A stretch of 64,000 nt of DNA from Burhinus oedicnemus (GCA_008921705.1 VFFE01007486.1:1811639-1875638), one strand, 5' to 3'. Numbered from the stretch's first letter, positions 25,597 to 40,327 are shown. The notes: generated from the letters alone by a model not told the origin. A program made the numbers and translations.

Positions 25597-26927
25597 TAAG
25601 CAGAGCAGTTCTGGACACACCAAAATAAGACCTCCAAGATCATTCAGACCAACGTGCAGGCTGGGTTACTCTAGGACTGCTCTAGCTTTTACCTTCTGCT
25701 TCCCATTCGCTATTACACTAACACAGGGTTGAATAAATGGAGTAGTTGCATCCAGCTTTACGAAGCAGGACTTCACAACACTTACATATATACCTTTACA
25801 GTACTCTCCAGCTAAGGACAACTTTTTACCTCACCTATGATATTGGGGGAGTAAAGGCTTATATTACTCTGGCAGTAATCTGACCCATCTGGCCCTAATT
25901 TTCAAAACCCTACAAAAACAGAATAGTGCGCAAAAACATGCATATAATTAAGTTGATAGGCATTCACCTACTACATCCAAATAAGTGCGGTCATTACTTC
26001 ATGTAATGGGCAAACCTGAACTCCTAGGGTAATAAACAGCAGAACTTAATACGCACATTACTTTTTCTAATGTAAAGCAGAGCAAAACACTTTTTTCATT
26101 TAATGTAACACAACTAGAGAAACGCAAAAACCACATTTTTCACCTTTTACAATAAGCTTGAAGCTGAAGCTGTTCCCCTGACATTAGCTAAGATTGTGAA
26201 CCTGAAATATTTTCAAGCTAAATTTGGCTGATGCATCTGTTTCTCTGCAGCAGGAAGACAGAATGTTTATTCAAAAGAAGTCACAGTAAACATCAGAATT
26301 TGACCTCTTTTCTCCAAACTGAGGTGAACACGGTAAGTTTAAGTACACTGCTTAGATATTGGCTCCAGTACCCAGCAAGCTCAAGTAACTATGAACACAT
26401 GCAATCCACAACAGAAAAGCTCTGCTGTACTAAACTGAACTACCATCATATCTCAATGTTGATCAGTTTGTCAAGACTCTAGAACTGATTTTTACCAAGA
26501 ATAATAGATCTTCTAAAAAGAAAAAGACGAAGAGGAAAAACTGACCAAAACGATGGTTGAAACAACCTTATTTTTGTGGAACACCTCTAGGTACCTCACA
26601 ATATTGGTTATTCTTAGTTACTTTGACTAAAGAGGGTGCTATTTTTAGTTCACCACTTCATATTTGTCATCACAGTTTTTTAAAAGTTACTGAGTTATTA
26701 CAATGTACACTGAGGATCAAAAGAATGTTCAATTATTAGCAAGATTAGTCTGAATACATATCAGATATTTTCTTTCTGAAATCCAGTTCTCAGAAGATTT
26801 ACTTTTTGGACCAACTTTTAAACCTGTAGTTCATTGATGATCATCAGCTATAAACTATGTTTGTGAAATCAACAGCTAGCTTGCCCAAACTATCTTGTGG
26901 AAGTTCAGGGTTTTAATATTTTTTGTA

Positions 26928-26978
26928 GAAAAAAAAAAAAACAACAAACAAACAAACAAACAAAAGAAGAAAAAAAAC
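26928..26978. repeat. Poly-A followed by (CAAA)n
   Basis: An A-run is followed by four to five CAAA units and another A-rich stretch. It is low complexity and may be the tail of a decayed retroposed copy, but no recognisable element precedes it. Confidence 0.85.
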
Positions 26979-29549
26979 AGATTGTCCAATTCTTGACTTT
27001 TTTATGCATTCATTTAATTTTAGAACAAAGAACTGGCCTGCTTGTGTTTTCTGTCTGCAGATTTTTCTTCCCATAACACTGATTGTTCTATTATTTAGCT
27101 CAGGTTCTTATTTAGTGAACCCTTGTTGGACAGAGATGTACATCTTTACAATACTCATAAATGACTCTCATAGGTATTTCCAACACCAGAAATTTTCCTT
27201 TGAGATCTCTTTCACAAGGCTGCACTCATTCACCAGCTGTTCTCTCAGTACAGAGTAAATGACAATTCTTAAGCTTGAAAAGTACTTTCATATATTTTCA
27301 GTGAATATTTTGAAGACCGGAAAGCCTCCATTGCTGCATTGTGCAGACTACTAGTGTTTACAGTCGTGGGACAAGCTTGCACAGATTTGTGCCAACAGCA
27401 AATTTAACTTTAGGTTTCTACAGAAACAACTGAATTCTCAAAATAGGACTTAAGCTTTGTCTTTTCTTTTTTTAAATTATTATTTTTTTACATCTTGTTA
27501 TAGAACCTAAGTAGTTGTTAAAAGATGGGACTTCACAGAAGTACAGATGGCTTGCACAAGTCAGTGTTGCTCCTCAGTATCCATGATTTTGCACTACATT
27601 ATAGTTTAGGTTTACTGAGGAGAGCTGTATAATTTACAGACACCTTGTTTGTAAACCCAAGATTTCCAATTATTATAACAAAATATCTCAGGAATGCTCA
27701 CCACACATAGAGAAATAATATTAGTAATTTTTCAGTCTTCAGTAATTTGAAACTATAGGTTACAGTTTAAGAAATTCATATGCGAGTAGCTTCTACTGTT
27801 TTCAGAGTAATAATAAAGAGTTGGGAATAAATCCAGTTTCACTGTTGTGAAATCTCCTGATCAAGATCGCTGGAGGTACTTTACACAAGTGTTTATTATA
27901 CAAAACATGAGAGTTCTAAGCTATAAATGACTGCAAAAACACAGCTCTATTGACTGTTTACAACTCTTATTAACCGCTTAGAATTAGAAGTAGTAATATT
28001 ATAACTTTAAGCTACAACCTATAAACAGTTCCATTAATACATGTGAGCACATGTAAATTAGAATGGAATCATATAAATCCATCATTCTACTGAAGATTTA
28101 TTTTTGTTTTAGTTTACAGTGTCAGAAAAACATAAGACCGTTCAAGTATGGCATTATGTTAGTACAAAATATTCTTGGAGCGTTCTCACGCTTCTCTCTC
28201 ATTATTATTTCAATATCTGTAATTCCATTATCAAGACTGGAAGGGAGGCATGAAAGTTAATGGAATGCGTGTCCTAATCCTGAAAGACAGACTGACACTT
28301 CAAATTACTGCTAAAAAGTAAAAAAAGAACATATTATCAGACAATTTATTATGAGAACTACCGAGGAAAAAAAAACACTAAAAAGAAATCAAACTCCATA
28401 AAGATATTTCTTGCTAGCGATGGAATGTATATTTGTAGTTCTGTCTTCTACGATTCTATCACAGAAAAAATAGAGATGAGCACCACATCATGCAATAACT
28501 GTACAAAGAATACAATTAAATAAGACACTGAGATGGATTTGTCATCTAAAAACCAGAAGGCATAGTGCTTTAATTAATGCATAGTCCAAGTAAACTACAT
28601 ACTGCACCCATAGACATGCTTCTCATCAAGATTCAGTCATTGTACTGTGCATATGAACATGTTTCATGCAGGAAAACAGAAAAAAAGGATGACGCTAACG
28701 TGTGAGCTACAATAAGAAGCAGCCACTAAGTATTATCAAAGGAAGCAAAAACAAGAGAACTCAATGATTAAATTAAATATATATGTATGTTTATATGCAT
28801 ACAGTGGACTTCAAGACCAAAAATATATTTAGCTATACAAGAGACATCCGAGATTAATTACAGACTGATTTGGTACAATAGTTTTTCCTATAGTTAAAGG
28901 GTTTTCTTAATCCACCTTGTATTGTGAGGGGATTTATTTATTTATTTAAGTTTCCTGATTATTCCCCTGAAAATTATATATAAATGCACGTTTGCTATAC
29001 GTAAGCTTCTCAGAAAGGCTAGTTCACAGATATACATGCCAAGTCTAATCAGAGAAGAACCAATAAAAAGAAACATTAACTGAAACAGGATCCTTCTAAA
29101 AAGTGTGCTGGGAAGTGGCATTCTCAACCACTGCTGAAGTATGAAGATAGATAAAAACTGGAAATTACTGCTCGCTTACCCTTCAGTACGCAGCTGCCGT
29201 ATTCCAAAAACCAACAAAACAAAAAAAAATGAAGCTTACAAAAATAATTTAGAGCATGCTACAGATACAACATGAAGATGCTAACTGAGATTATACAATA
29301 AAATTTCTACTGAAATCTTTTTGTTTCTTTGTTTACACTGCCTTGAGTTTTTCAGTTAAATGTTCTGAGATAAATCCTTGCAAAAACATATCCTCCACCT
29401 CTGTTGGGCCTTCACCCCACTTTTCCCAATTTATTACCAATTGCAGCTATTTACCAAAAAGTTAGAGTTATCTTACGCATATTTAATGACTGTACACGCG
29501 TGTTTATAAATACAGTGCTTAAAAGCACAACTTTCACATGACGATTCAT

Positions 29550-29985
29550 GAGGAAGGGTGGTGGCACAGCGGGAGCTTAGGTGGCTGGGCCACAGAGGAA
29601 GGCATGGGGGAGGGAGCAGACTACTTGTGATGGCTTTTAGGGACACGTGTCAGTGTCTGAGAGTGACGGAGCGTATGATACCACCAGACAAGATGCTTTG
29701 GTGAACACCTGAGGCCAGTATTGCGCCAGGAGCAGATCTCTACAGCAAGACAGAATATTCCCAGCAGTGAGAGGACGCAGCTGCTGGCCATTCCCTCAGC
29801 CCGGCTGAACATAGACCATCTCAGCTGGGTGCCTCCGAGCTGCCAGGTGCAGTCGTGTCCCAGGAAGAACAAAGCGCTTGGCAGCTCTGGTTGCACTACC
29901 AAACACTTCACCCCCTTCCAACTTCCTGCTGCAGACAGGATGGAAATGCGTGCCAAAGTACACAACAAGACGCGTTCCTTTTAAT
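29550..29985. other. GC-rich block of unknown nature
   Basis: About 430 bases are clearly GC-richer than the flanks, with scattered CpGs, which keeps several frames open on both strands (up to 115 codons on the minus strand, 101 on the plus). None of the translations shows a motif I recognise, and the frames lack convincing exon borders. It could be an unclassified repeat, a regulatory element or a lncRNA exon. Confidence 0.4.
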
Positions 29986-32861
29986 GGCAAGGTGGCTATT
30001 CATTTGTAATGGGAGATTAAATAGATCCAATGGAGCAACACTGTGGCATGCAACTCTAGTCCCAAATAATGCTTTGTGCATATACAGGGATTTCCAGTAT
30101 CTACAGGAAGCAAAGTTTCAGGAACTCGCCACTCCTGCAAAGTCTGGAATAAGCATTTAGCTTTGCAAATTCCAGTAGAAACTGTATAAAACTGGGGCCG
30201 CAATAACTCAGAAACCACATTATACTACAACATTTGAGCACTTTAATTACCAAAAAAAGATACTTTTTTTCCCCAGTTACTGTTCTGAATAAAAACATGA
30301 GCTGATTCAGTAACAAGAAGTGCTGTCACTGCTAGTTTTCCACACAGAATTTCCGTGGATCAGCACTATTTAAAATACATACCATGACACAGCACTCTCT
30401 GACATAACACTAAAAACGTATCCAAAATGTTAAATCAATTATTACATCTCACACAACAACAAAGTAGCTTGGGGTGTTAAAATGATTACTTCAAAGACAC
30501 AGAGGTAACGCAACTGATTCAATTCATGCCTGATCACTCGGCGTTTACATTCTTGTATTCTATTCAGCAAAAGAGTAGAAAACAACAGAAATTGTTATCC
30601 TTGAATTTTAAAGTTCTTTGTTTCACTGCCCAGAAGATATTAAAAAGGACTCTCCACAGGTGGAATCACCACGCATTAAGACAAAACATTCACATCCCTA
30701 ACCAGTCCATCAATGTTATATCTTGTACTTTTAATGAATAAATATTCTCTCAACTGCTTCAGTCCTACATTTTGAGCTTTATCGACAATTACATACTCCA
30801 CAGAATTAGAAAGGACACAGACACTTCGATACTTCAATATGAGTATAAAGAAGAAAAAAATTCCTTTCCTTGTTCCAAGACTAAATGAGAAAGCCATTGT
30901 AAGACTTTCCAACATGCATTTTTTACAATTTCTCTTAAATTCAAAATACATTTGTCAACTACAAGTTGCTGGATACAGAAGCGTAATTCCCAGCTTATGT
31001 AAAAACAGAGTGCTTCTGGCAGTTACCAGCATCCCATTGCTTATTTTCACTAAGTCACCAAAGCACTACTGTTTGAATATATTGTATATATATGACATTA
31101 ACACTTCAAGCCATACAAAAGATCTCACTATTTTCATAAAAAAGTATAAATTCAACAAATGTCAATACCCAAGTTATGTTAAAAGTGAAAAGGAAACAAA
31201 AAAGTGCTTTCAGAAGTTAACTAATTTATCGAGGAACTTTAACAAGAACAGTGAAAAGAACAATGTCTCCTTTACTCTGAGTATGTTGGCAATCACTTAA
31301 AAATTGTCATACTTTCTGTAAAAGTATTTCTCTGAAGTACATAAATAAGCCTCAACATCTGTGTAGAAAGGTACATGAACAAATACAACAAGCGAACTTG
31401 AATAAAGTTCTTCGCGTTCTTAAGGGGAGAAAGTTGGGGAAAATGGGTCAGAACCACTCATCAGAACTTTTCTCCCCTCACTCCAAAATATGAGTTAAAA
31501 GCTTAGCACAATTTATTAGGGCTGGCATCACTTCCCAAGCTTGTATTCATTGTATCCAGGATAGGCAACAGCTGGAGAAGTCTGCTTGGCTTTTGCCTGA
31601 AAGAAATCTTTCTTGCATATATCTGTTCAATCACATCTGCACAGAATGTTCTGAAACAAAGGAAAAGTTACACAATCCAGTCTGACCTGCAATCCGAGAG
31701 TTCAAAGATAAACAGCACTTTTCAGCATAAATCAGTCAAACATACAATGCATTTGATTTTTTTTTCCTCCATTAATCAAGTGCTTGAACTTTCCTATTGC
31801 TGTGCTGGGAAGAATGGATATAATTTTCTCACAACTATTGCAGAAAGTGCATTTATTTTGATGGAAATGTGCAATATCGCACTGCCTGTGGGAGTTCTCC
31901 AGTACATATTTTGAATAGGATTCATCAGTGTCCATTGTTGTTATCTACATTTCAGCTATACTTCATTATAGTCAATAAAGATCTAGTCAATAAGATATAA
32001 TTTATCTTGCCTGGAAGCGTACATCTAAAATCAGTCAGATGAATCCTGCCCTGAAATATCAGAAAGCTCTTTGAATATAGAAGAAGTGTCATGTTACCTA
32101 CTCTACTGCAGATACCTAAATTAGATTAAGCCCATGTTCTTTGGCTTCCAGATTTGGAGTATGTTCCTTCTTTCTCCAACAATAAAAAATAAATTTAAAA
32201 AATGGAAATGTACTTATATGGCAATTAACATTCTTTAACACTTCCATTCATAAACCAGTCTATTCCCTGTTCTTATGCTTCTCACGCACTTCCCTTCCAG
32301 CAAATCATTTCTTTGGACTGGAAGTATTTACAAACCTTGGACCATAAACATGTAATAGTTTCCAACACAGTCATCTTCAACCCTTTCTATGCGTCCAGTA
32401 TGAAGCACAAATATAGAGATTTGGGTAGGCAAAGAACCAAATAACCTCTACAACCTGCTAATAAAGATAAAAGGCTGCTGAAACAGCTCATTTGCTATCT
32501 AGCCCTCTACCAGTGGTAGCACAGCTATCTTCAACTATGGGCTGAAACAAATAAAAATTGAAAATAGGTCCAGGCTCCCCTATCCCCATTCCAGGATGCT
32601 CTGATGCAGCAGCCCTGCAGCTCAATAAATATGTGTGCAACAACCAAGCAAACCCGCTCTGAAGCCAGGCTGGAACTCAGATTCAAGAGCTGGGGGCTTG
32701 GTTACATACATGTATATTAGCATCCAGCAAGGCAGGGATTTCTACTATGTTAATTGAAGTGTCTATCACCATACCTTAGGCTCTCCCTGGTGACCATAGC
32801 CCAAGTGGATACTGCAAGATATTTGTCAGTGAACTGAACCACCAAAAACTGGCCCCACCAC

Positions 32862-32912
32862 CAAAAAAACAAAACAAACAAACAAACAAACAAACAAAAA
32901 CAAAACAAAAAA
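32862..32912. repeat. (CAAA)n low-complexity repeat
   Basis: Mostly perfect CAAA tetranucleotides framed by A-rich sequence. Confidence 0.9.
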
Positions 32913-34324
32913 GCCCAACAACTATTTCAAAAGACAATAATAATATTGAAATAATAATAACTTAAATACCTACAAAATCAAACACTTCAACTGGAAGAGA
33001 TGCCAGGATTATGGAATCTCAACCTTGCTTATCTGTGTCTACCACAACAGAGGTGGACTATAATGGGATACTTGTACTCCTCTACAGCATCTCTGACTAT
33101 ACGCAAAATACCAGTTTTCCTAGAGTTTCACAGGTTCCTAGGGTTCACAGGGCCAGAAGATTTTGCTGAGTTATTACCAGACCTCAAACTTCCCAAAATA
33201 TTTCCAAATCACTAAATGTTGTCCATTCTCTAATGTGTATTTTTCAGAAACACATCTATTTTAACAGAATATTTTTAGCACCCAATATTTATTCCCCCTC
33301 TAAAAGGATTTATGCATCTTATACCTAGTAATACTTAAGATTGTTGTCGATGAAATAAACAAGTTTTTTTGCAAAGTTTCCTCAAGTAATATTTATGTGA
33401 CATTTTTCTACACCTTCTCATGCTCTTCTGCACCCTTTCAAACTATCAGCATCAATCACTAAGAACCCTTCCAGTATCGATTTCACAGATTAAAGAACAA
33501 GTCTTTCAGCCTTTCTACTAAATGCTGACTTTTAGTCTTTCCTGCACTATTTCACAGAGACCGAACTAATCTCTGTCAAACTGGGAGCCCATGAGGACTT
33601 TCTTTGTCTGCTCTGACTCCCTAAGTTCTCTCTAGTGTCGGTGCTTTCCCCAGTCAAGGATCCAGGATCTTTCTGAAAACATGGCCTGCACTTCTTGTTT
33701 CTAAAAGTATTATTTTGACTGTGGTTCAAACAAGTCATACTTTGCTGCATAAATCCATATAAAAAATATTCCAAAATAAAAGATCCGTGAAAGACTTTTT
33801 TTTTTTTTTTTGGTAAGAAATGAAGACTTGCCTTCTGTGTTCATGACAGACAACAAACAAAAACAACATAAAATTTCCCATGAGACAAGGAAGAAATGCA
33901 TATGAAACATAACTAAGCAAGGAGTGCATCAGTATGGAAAAAACCCTAAAAACTGTTGCATCCTCCCACTAACCCCACTCTCTAAAAGAAAGCGAAAACT
34001 ACTACCCTATTTTTTCTAGAGTAACAAAATAAAATTATTACAGATTCCATATAAATAAAAGGATGCCTTTTGGAATGTTTCTTTAATGTATATAGAAGGC
34101 TTTGCAATTAAAGTTTTAGCCTTAAACACACAGCTTATGGAAGTAATGCCTGTGCTTGATATTAACAATTTCCATTGAAAGACCGTATTTTTGTTGATTA
34201 TTACTAATTTAATCTAGCTATTCTACAACCAAACATATTGCTCAGGGTGATGCTTGAGGCAATGATTTCAGGTTTGTTTTGCCTGGATTCTTCTCCTGGA
34301 GTGGTGAATAACAAGAAGTTAGTT

Positions 34325-34360
34325 CAAACAAACAAAAAAAAAACCCCAAAACCAAAAAAC
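34325..34360. repeat. A-rich / CAAA low-complexity repeat
   Basis: CAAACAAA is followed by an A-run, CCCC and further A-rich sequence. It is simple repeat only. Confidence 0.75.
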
Positions 34361-34554
34361 TCCACAACACCCACAATTCAAAAAATAAACAATTGACAAT
34401 GAATTCCCTAAGAAGGACTATCATGATATTCCTTCAGGCTAGAAAAGTTTGAACTTTAGGAAGTAGAGATTGTCTGGCACCAGAGATATACCCCGTGACC
34501 TACTCAAAACAAGAAAAGATCACTTAGAATTATAATAAAGGTTTAAGATTCGCA

Positions 34555-34790
34555 AGTCATGCAATTCCCAGCAGAGACAGTAATTGGAGAGGACTGATCA
34601 AAGATTTCATTACACCAATTACACTCTGCCTTGTGTGTGAGACTAATTACGCAGGTGTGATCCTGCCAGCACGAGAAGCATCGCTACAACAGCCAAGCGC
34701 GGACCTTGCTGGCAATTGCTTTTCTCCCCGCAAGGCAGACCTGCAGCAGGTGCCCCGCGTTCCCAATGCTGTCTCCATAAGGGCACATGA
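34555..34790. promoter_or_regulatory. Candidate distal enhancer (homeodomain and TCF motifs)
   Basis: Within about 80 bases there are TAATTG (34581), a TCF/LEF-like GATCAAAG (34596), CAATTA (34616), CTAATTA (34643) and E-box CAGGTG (34652), followed by a GC-richer tail. The clustering resembles vertebrate developmental enhancers. The evidence is motif-level only and no conservation could be tested. Confidence 0.22.
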
Positions 34791-35869
34791 TGGCAGGGAA
34801 TGGAAATAAATTCATAGATTAGAATGTTATGTAAGGAATCAGAAAAGAAAAACTTATAAAAGAGGTAGATTTGAGGATTGGAAGGAGGAGAAAGACTGTG
34901 AGTGACACTAGCGTTGGTAGTTTCAGAACTGAAACCAGCTGGATCCTACATAAAATGATCTGGTATGAGCTGCAAAAAGACAGTGTCATGTGCTGTCAGA
35001 GCACACCTTCCAAAACTTCCAGTACTACAGTCTACCACTTCAGCACTAAAAGAAAATTTTAGCCAACTGTACATTTTCTCCAAACTTTTATTTAATTCAT
35101 TTAAAACACACATGAGGTTGTCCCATATGCATTTCTCTTAAGACCAAAGCCAGCTTAAACGTAAAGAAATTTCTTTTCAAATGTGTATTGAATTCTATAT
35201 ATTTATAACCTTATCACTATGGTTATACTGCTAATGACATTTGACTTTGTTACTAAACGAAAGCAATTCTAGTGAGTAGCCCAAATATTACACCACTGGA
35301 AAGATTTGAGAAGCCTAGTGTATCGGAAGCTGTCCTAGAATATTGCATATTAGTTTTTTAAAAAAACAAATAAAATGCAGTTTCAAAAGCTTGTAGTTTT
35401 GAAAATGAAAATCTTGAATTACCTAATCACAGATTCCTGAACACATTAAACATGCAGGTTTTGTTTCTGCTGCTTAAAGTATACAATGCAGCATGTCCTT
35501 GGAATCTGTCCTTAATTACACTCAGGATGCTCTACACAAAGCTGTGCAGAGCTGGACATAATCTGAAGACAAAGCAATTTTCCTGAAAACTGTTTTTCCA
35601 TAATGGTCTTCCTGGTAATGCAGCTGTTAGCCAGGATTTCAATACATTGGTTTTTTAACTATATAGGGAAGCTGGGTTACTAATTGGGAAAAATGTTAAA
35701 TTATCTTACTCAAGTAAAATGAACAAAAAGAATTCAGAATCTGCAGAGCTAAGGAAGGGCCATTTTTTTCACATCCAGTTTTAGAAAAAGAACTATTCAA
35801 GAAGTGGTATGCAACGTCTTTCCATCCTCAGGAGACAATTCCACAGTTTAATATATCATTTGGTATGGC

Positions 35870-35990
35870 TTGAATATTTTACACTTGGTGGGTATCTGTT
35901 ACATAACTTTCCTCCACTGTGTTTAATTACCCCATTAAGCAAGCTGGTATTTGCATTTGCACTTAGAGCAGCTGCACTACAGCTGCAGGG
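35870..35990. promoter_or_regulatory. Candidate distal enhancer (octamer, homeodomain, paired E-boxes)
   Basis: TAATTA (35924), a perfect POU octamer ATTTGCAT (35949) and two CAGCTG E-boxes (35969 and 35980, eleven bases apart, about one helical turn) fall within 65 bases. The arrangement is suggestive but unproven. Confidence 0.22.
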
Positions 35991-38900
35991 CACAAGAATA
36001 TAAAACCAAGAAGAAAAATTAATAAAACATTATCTTTCCCATTTAATAAGTTCCCTTTCTTTTTTTAATTGAAGCATTTGTATTAGTAGATACTATTCCA
36101 GCATTGTAAGGTAATAAATCACATAAACCTTGTATTATTCAAGCTGACTGAACTGCCAGATAGAAGTATCATCACTCACTAACGGCACAACTTGCCCTTA
36201 AGCTTTTCTCATTTTATGGTATTTCTGAGGAGTCACTTTGTATCCGAAAATGTTATTCAAAACATAGAAAGTGGTGCAAATGTAATGAATCAGGAATCAT
36301 TCTTGGTCTCAACTTTTTACACAGGAAATAAGTTACAAATTTATTTTACTGTGTTGCACATCATTAACTGATCCAGACACGTTTCTAAGAAAACAAAGAT
36401 TAAGATTTCAATTAATTAATTAAAAAGTCTGCAAGTCATCACACATCCTTAGAAATAATTTCTGAGTTTCAAGACTCTATTTTTCAGCCAGCCTAAATAG
36501 TTCACAACACATCCATGAAAGACTGGAAAAATATTTGTTGTTACATCAGCATGTTCGCTAAATAGGATGCAATTCCAGATTGCTGGTTGCTGCGTCAGTA
36601 GTGCCAGGTGTGGAAGTTCCTCCCGCTATGGGACAGGCTATCGTGCATTAGAAGACTGAGATCTTACGTATACAGATGAAGGAAGCAAAGTACCAGTTTT
36701 AATTTTGCCCGTTCCCTTGATTCCCAAAGTCCTATTTTTATAGATGTTATAACAATGTCCTATTTATGTAAATGTATTAGCCATGAAAATGTCACTATAA
36801 TACCTTCTTGTATCTGGCAGGAATGACCCTATACCAGGCCTTCTGCCATCCCCATTAAGACTTCCCTCCTTTTAGTGAAAATTATTCCAACTGAGATCTT
36901 TTCCAACCGTCTCTATTTTTGACTTTGGAGCACCTATTAAAAGGCACCTATCAAAAAATAGAAAAATCACTATTTTAGAAGCATCAGAAGTGTGTTGCAG
37001 CATGGACTAATGGTCTACACCTGTTTTGGTGTGAAAATTCAGGTATTTGACAGTACTTAGCATCCTAAAAGTTCCCCTCTTACCCAAAGTACGGGTGTAT
37101 ATAGGGATAAAGTTCTTAAGGGGTGTAAGAATAGCATACAATTAGCACATATATTACAGCAGCTGTATACTTTTAATAATACTTATGGTTTTCTCGGTGA
37201 GTTTTTTATGTTGCCACAGTATAGGCCTAAAATACACTCTTCTAACTGTTTAAAACACTACCCTAAAACAACTTTTACTAATATACCATTGCATTGCTCA
37301 TGAAGGTTGTGAGGACAAAGGAAATGTGACTCAGCTCAAGCAGCATGTTTATGCACACCCACATAAAATACAGAGTAAAGATTCGGCAGAGCTGCACATC
37401 ACATACACGTCACACCAATAAGAAGGAAAAGAAATTATCATGCAACTTTTATAAGCCTTAATCTGACTTTCCATTTCAGTTCAATAACCAATTTAGCAAT
37501 ATCAAAGAGTTTGGGCACAACTGCCAATTCCTCCCGGTTGGCTGAGAAATACTTCTTCCTTTCTTTCTGAAAAATTAAACATTTAATTCCCATGAAGAGC
37601 CACACACCAGTGGTTAATTAGGGAACATTTTACAAGAAGAACGAAAAATTGTCATCAACACAGCAGGCAAATATTGACATTTTTACAAGCACAGCCATGC
37701 CACAGTTTAATTTCTGGTTCCAGAGCTCTTGTGGGCAGGCAGCTGCCACCCAGGCAAGTTGAGAACCTCAACACTTACTGCAAATCCCAGCTTTCTGATA
37801 ATTATTCAAACCGGCAAGAAACATTCCTCTTACATCACTTTCAAATATTTGACAGCCTGGCCATCCATTAAATGCATCTCCTAGAGATGTCCATGGGTCA
37901 CTATATACTTCTTCCTGCCAGCTACTGAAAAGTAATGTGATGCGTAGGAAGCTGGAAGGGCTCCCAGGTCCCACGGTGCCTGACAGGCAGGGGTAAAGCA
38001 GGAATAAAAGTCAGCAGGGTGAAGGCACAGGATGGATGGGAGAAGGCCAGTAACAGATTACACCAATTAATGGATGGATATAAGACACTCCTGTTCACTG
38101 AGAGCAAGGTTAGCTGCCGGGCAGGCAGCAAACAGATATTTGCAGTGAGAATCGATGCAGCCTGCTGCCAAAAGTCATGCCACTCAAATCTGCGCAAGGG
38201 CAACACCAAATGCCACAGGCTCACAGGGAGTAAATAAGGGAAACTGGTGGGGGGGAAGGCAAAAGCAAAATAAAGCAATACAACAATAAACCCCCAAGAT
38301 GCCCTTTCTTCTCCTTTCCCAGAAATCCTACAAACTTTAAGTAAAATCCCATTTTCACTCTAAACTTGAAGTTCTAAAGCTGCCTGTGGCAGATGTGATT
38401 CAGTAATGTTGTCTTCCAGAAGTAGAAGATGGAGCCACAACCACTGTGGTGGGTATAGACATAGACATTCAATTATAGGGGCAATTAGAGAGGATAAAAG
38501 ACAGATTCGGTCCTCCCCCTACAATACATACCCTGCCAAGGATAGGGAGGAGGGGGTAGGGGTTAATTACCAGCTGGAACCCAAGCACTTTCTTTTTGGC
38601 AGTTCAAAATGTAAATCTGTTTAAGTGACATAATTTTCACCGAGCACTGATACACATGTATTAACAGAAATGTCCAGCTATTTCAGTTATTTTTAAATTT
38701 TTCTTTGGGTGGTCTGAGAAAATATTTCTTTTCCTTTCATTTACACACCACCACCCACTCACAGGATAAAAACACACAAAAAAAACCTCACAGTGTCAAA
38801 GACCAAATATTTAGCATAGCCACATTCAAACAGTTTCATAAATCCGGTACTGTTCGTACTCTAGTTAAGATATTGTACTCCACAGCACAACGAAAAAATG

Positions 38901-40327
38901 AAATCTTTCGTAACACAGGAAAACTATATGTGCTACAATCACTGTAAAACATGTCCAATTCATTTTTGGAAAGAAGGTCACCTTCAGCAAACACCGCTTC
39001 ATCTTTTAAGGTCTAAGACTACAGTGTTTAGTCACATTGTTATGGCCTTAGTTCAAAGAGCCAAAATGTGTAAGAGCGAGCCACCACGCAGCCGCTGTGC
39101 CCATCAGAGCTGGGAGCGGTGGAAGACACCCGAGGCAGCTGGGTGCCCACCAGCCCTCTCTCGTTGCGTTCCTTTCACTGTAAGAGATGAGCTGAAGGCA
39201 GATGTAGCAGTGAATGCTCCGGAACTTTATCTCGCTAACTAAAAACTGTTTCCATTCTGAGATTTTTTCAAACTCATATTTACATTTGCCAAATGTTCAG
39301 ATGATGTTTTCAAGCTCCACATGTCCATCAAGATGACATTTTTACGAAGTTTGAGCTAAATCAGATCAGTCAATTAGGCTCAGGAAAAATTCATTGCTTT
39401 TGTAAGACACACACTGAATGCTCGATTTTGTAACCTTACTGTCATTTCAAACCTATATCCAAGAATGTTTACTTAACACGCAGAAAATTTAATTAGATAA
39501 AGTAAAATGAGTTGTTGCAGAACTTAGGAAGAAATATTTTTGAACTACCACAACAACAGTTTTGCATAAAAAACAAACAAGAGTTTCTCGTGTTTATCAG
39601 CTTGTAAAGTTTCGGCTTTATACTTCATATGCTGTCACATTGCCAGGGATTGGGATTGTGTAAAATAACAACACTGCTTATTCAACATAGTTCTTTTAAC
39701 ACATTTATCACCATGTCTTCTCTATTAGTAAGTTGAGCTGGTAGTATGGACTAATCAAAATGCCTTTGAACATCCATTAATACCATCCAGTTAATCATCT
39801 ATTGGGTTTAGAATCAATGTTAAACTCATTTGATACTCTTCATGTTCTACTGACATAAATCTTCTAAACTATTTCATTTTTACCACTGAACAGGTCAAAA
39901 TAAATGGTTCCTCTTATTATTAAAGATTTCTGGGGTACGGGAGAGAAACAGCCAACACTCATTTGCTGAAACCATTAATGATTTTCATTAATGACCAAGG
40001 AAAAATTTTTAGAACCAGAACAAATAAAGCAGAGCTCAGCATTTCAAAATGTAAACATTTATGTGAATTTGAAGACTGAACATAATGTTTCTGTGCTAAA
40101 AAAGCTAAACTTTTAAATTACAATTAAAAATATCAGCATTGCACTGTAGCATTATCTTGAAAGCAGCATTTTTTAAGAAGTGAAATGGAAAAGAAGGAGA
40201 TGCAACCTTCCAACTTTCCCAGTCCATGGCTGAATTTGGAATTTCCAACACAGATGGTAATGAATATGAAGCTCAGGGAAAGTCCTCTGGGCATGATATT
40301 CACCTGTCTCTTTTCAGTAACACCAAA

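Noticed and set aside
29621..29968. 115-codon minus-strand ORF in the GC-rich block as a gene
   Set aside because: Opposing frames are equally open, no motif is seen, and a single uninterrupted exon with no supporting signals is weak evidence.
30839..31300. Longest uninterrupted ATG frame outside the N gap (153 codons, + strand)
   Set aside because: Lysine/asparagine/serine-rich composition typical of translated AT-rich DNA, with no domain, no splice context and no Kozak support. Consistent with chance.
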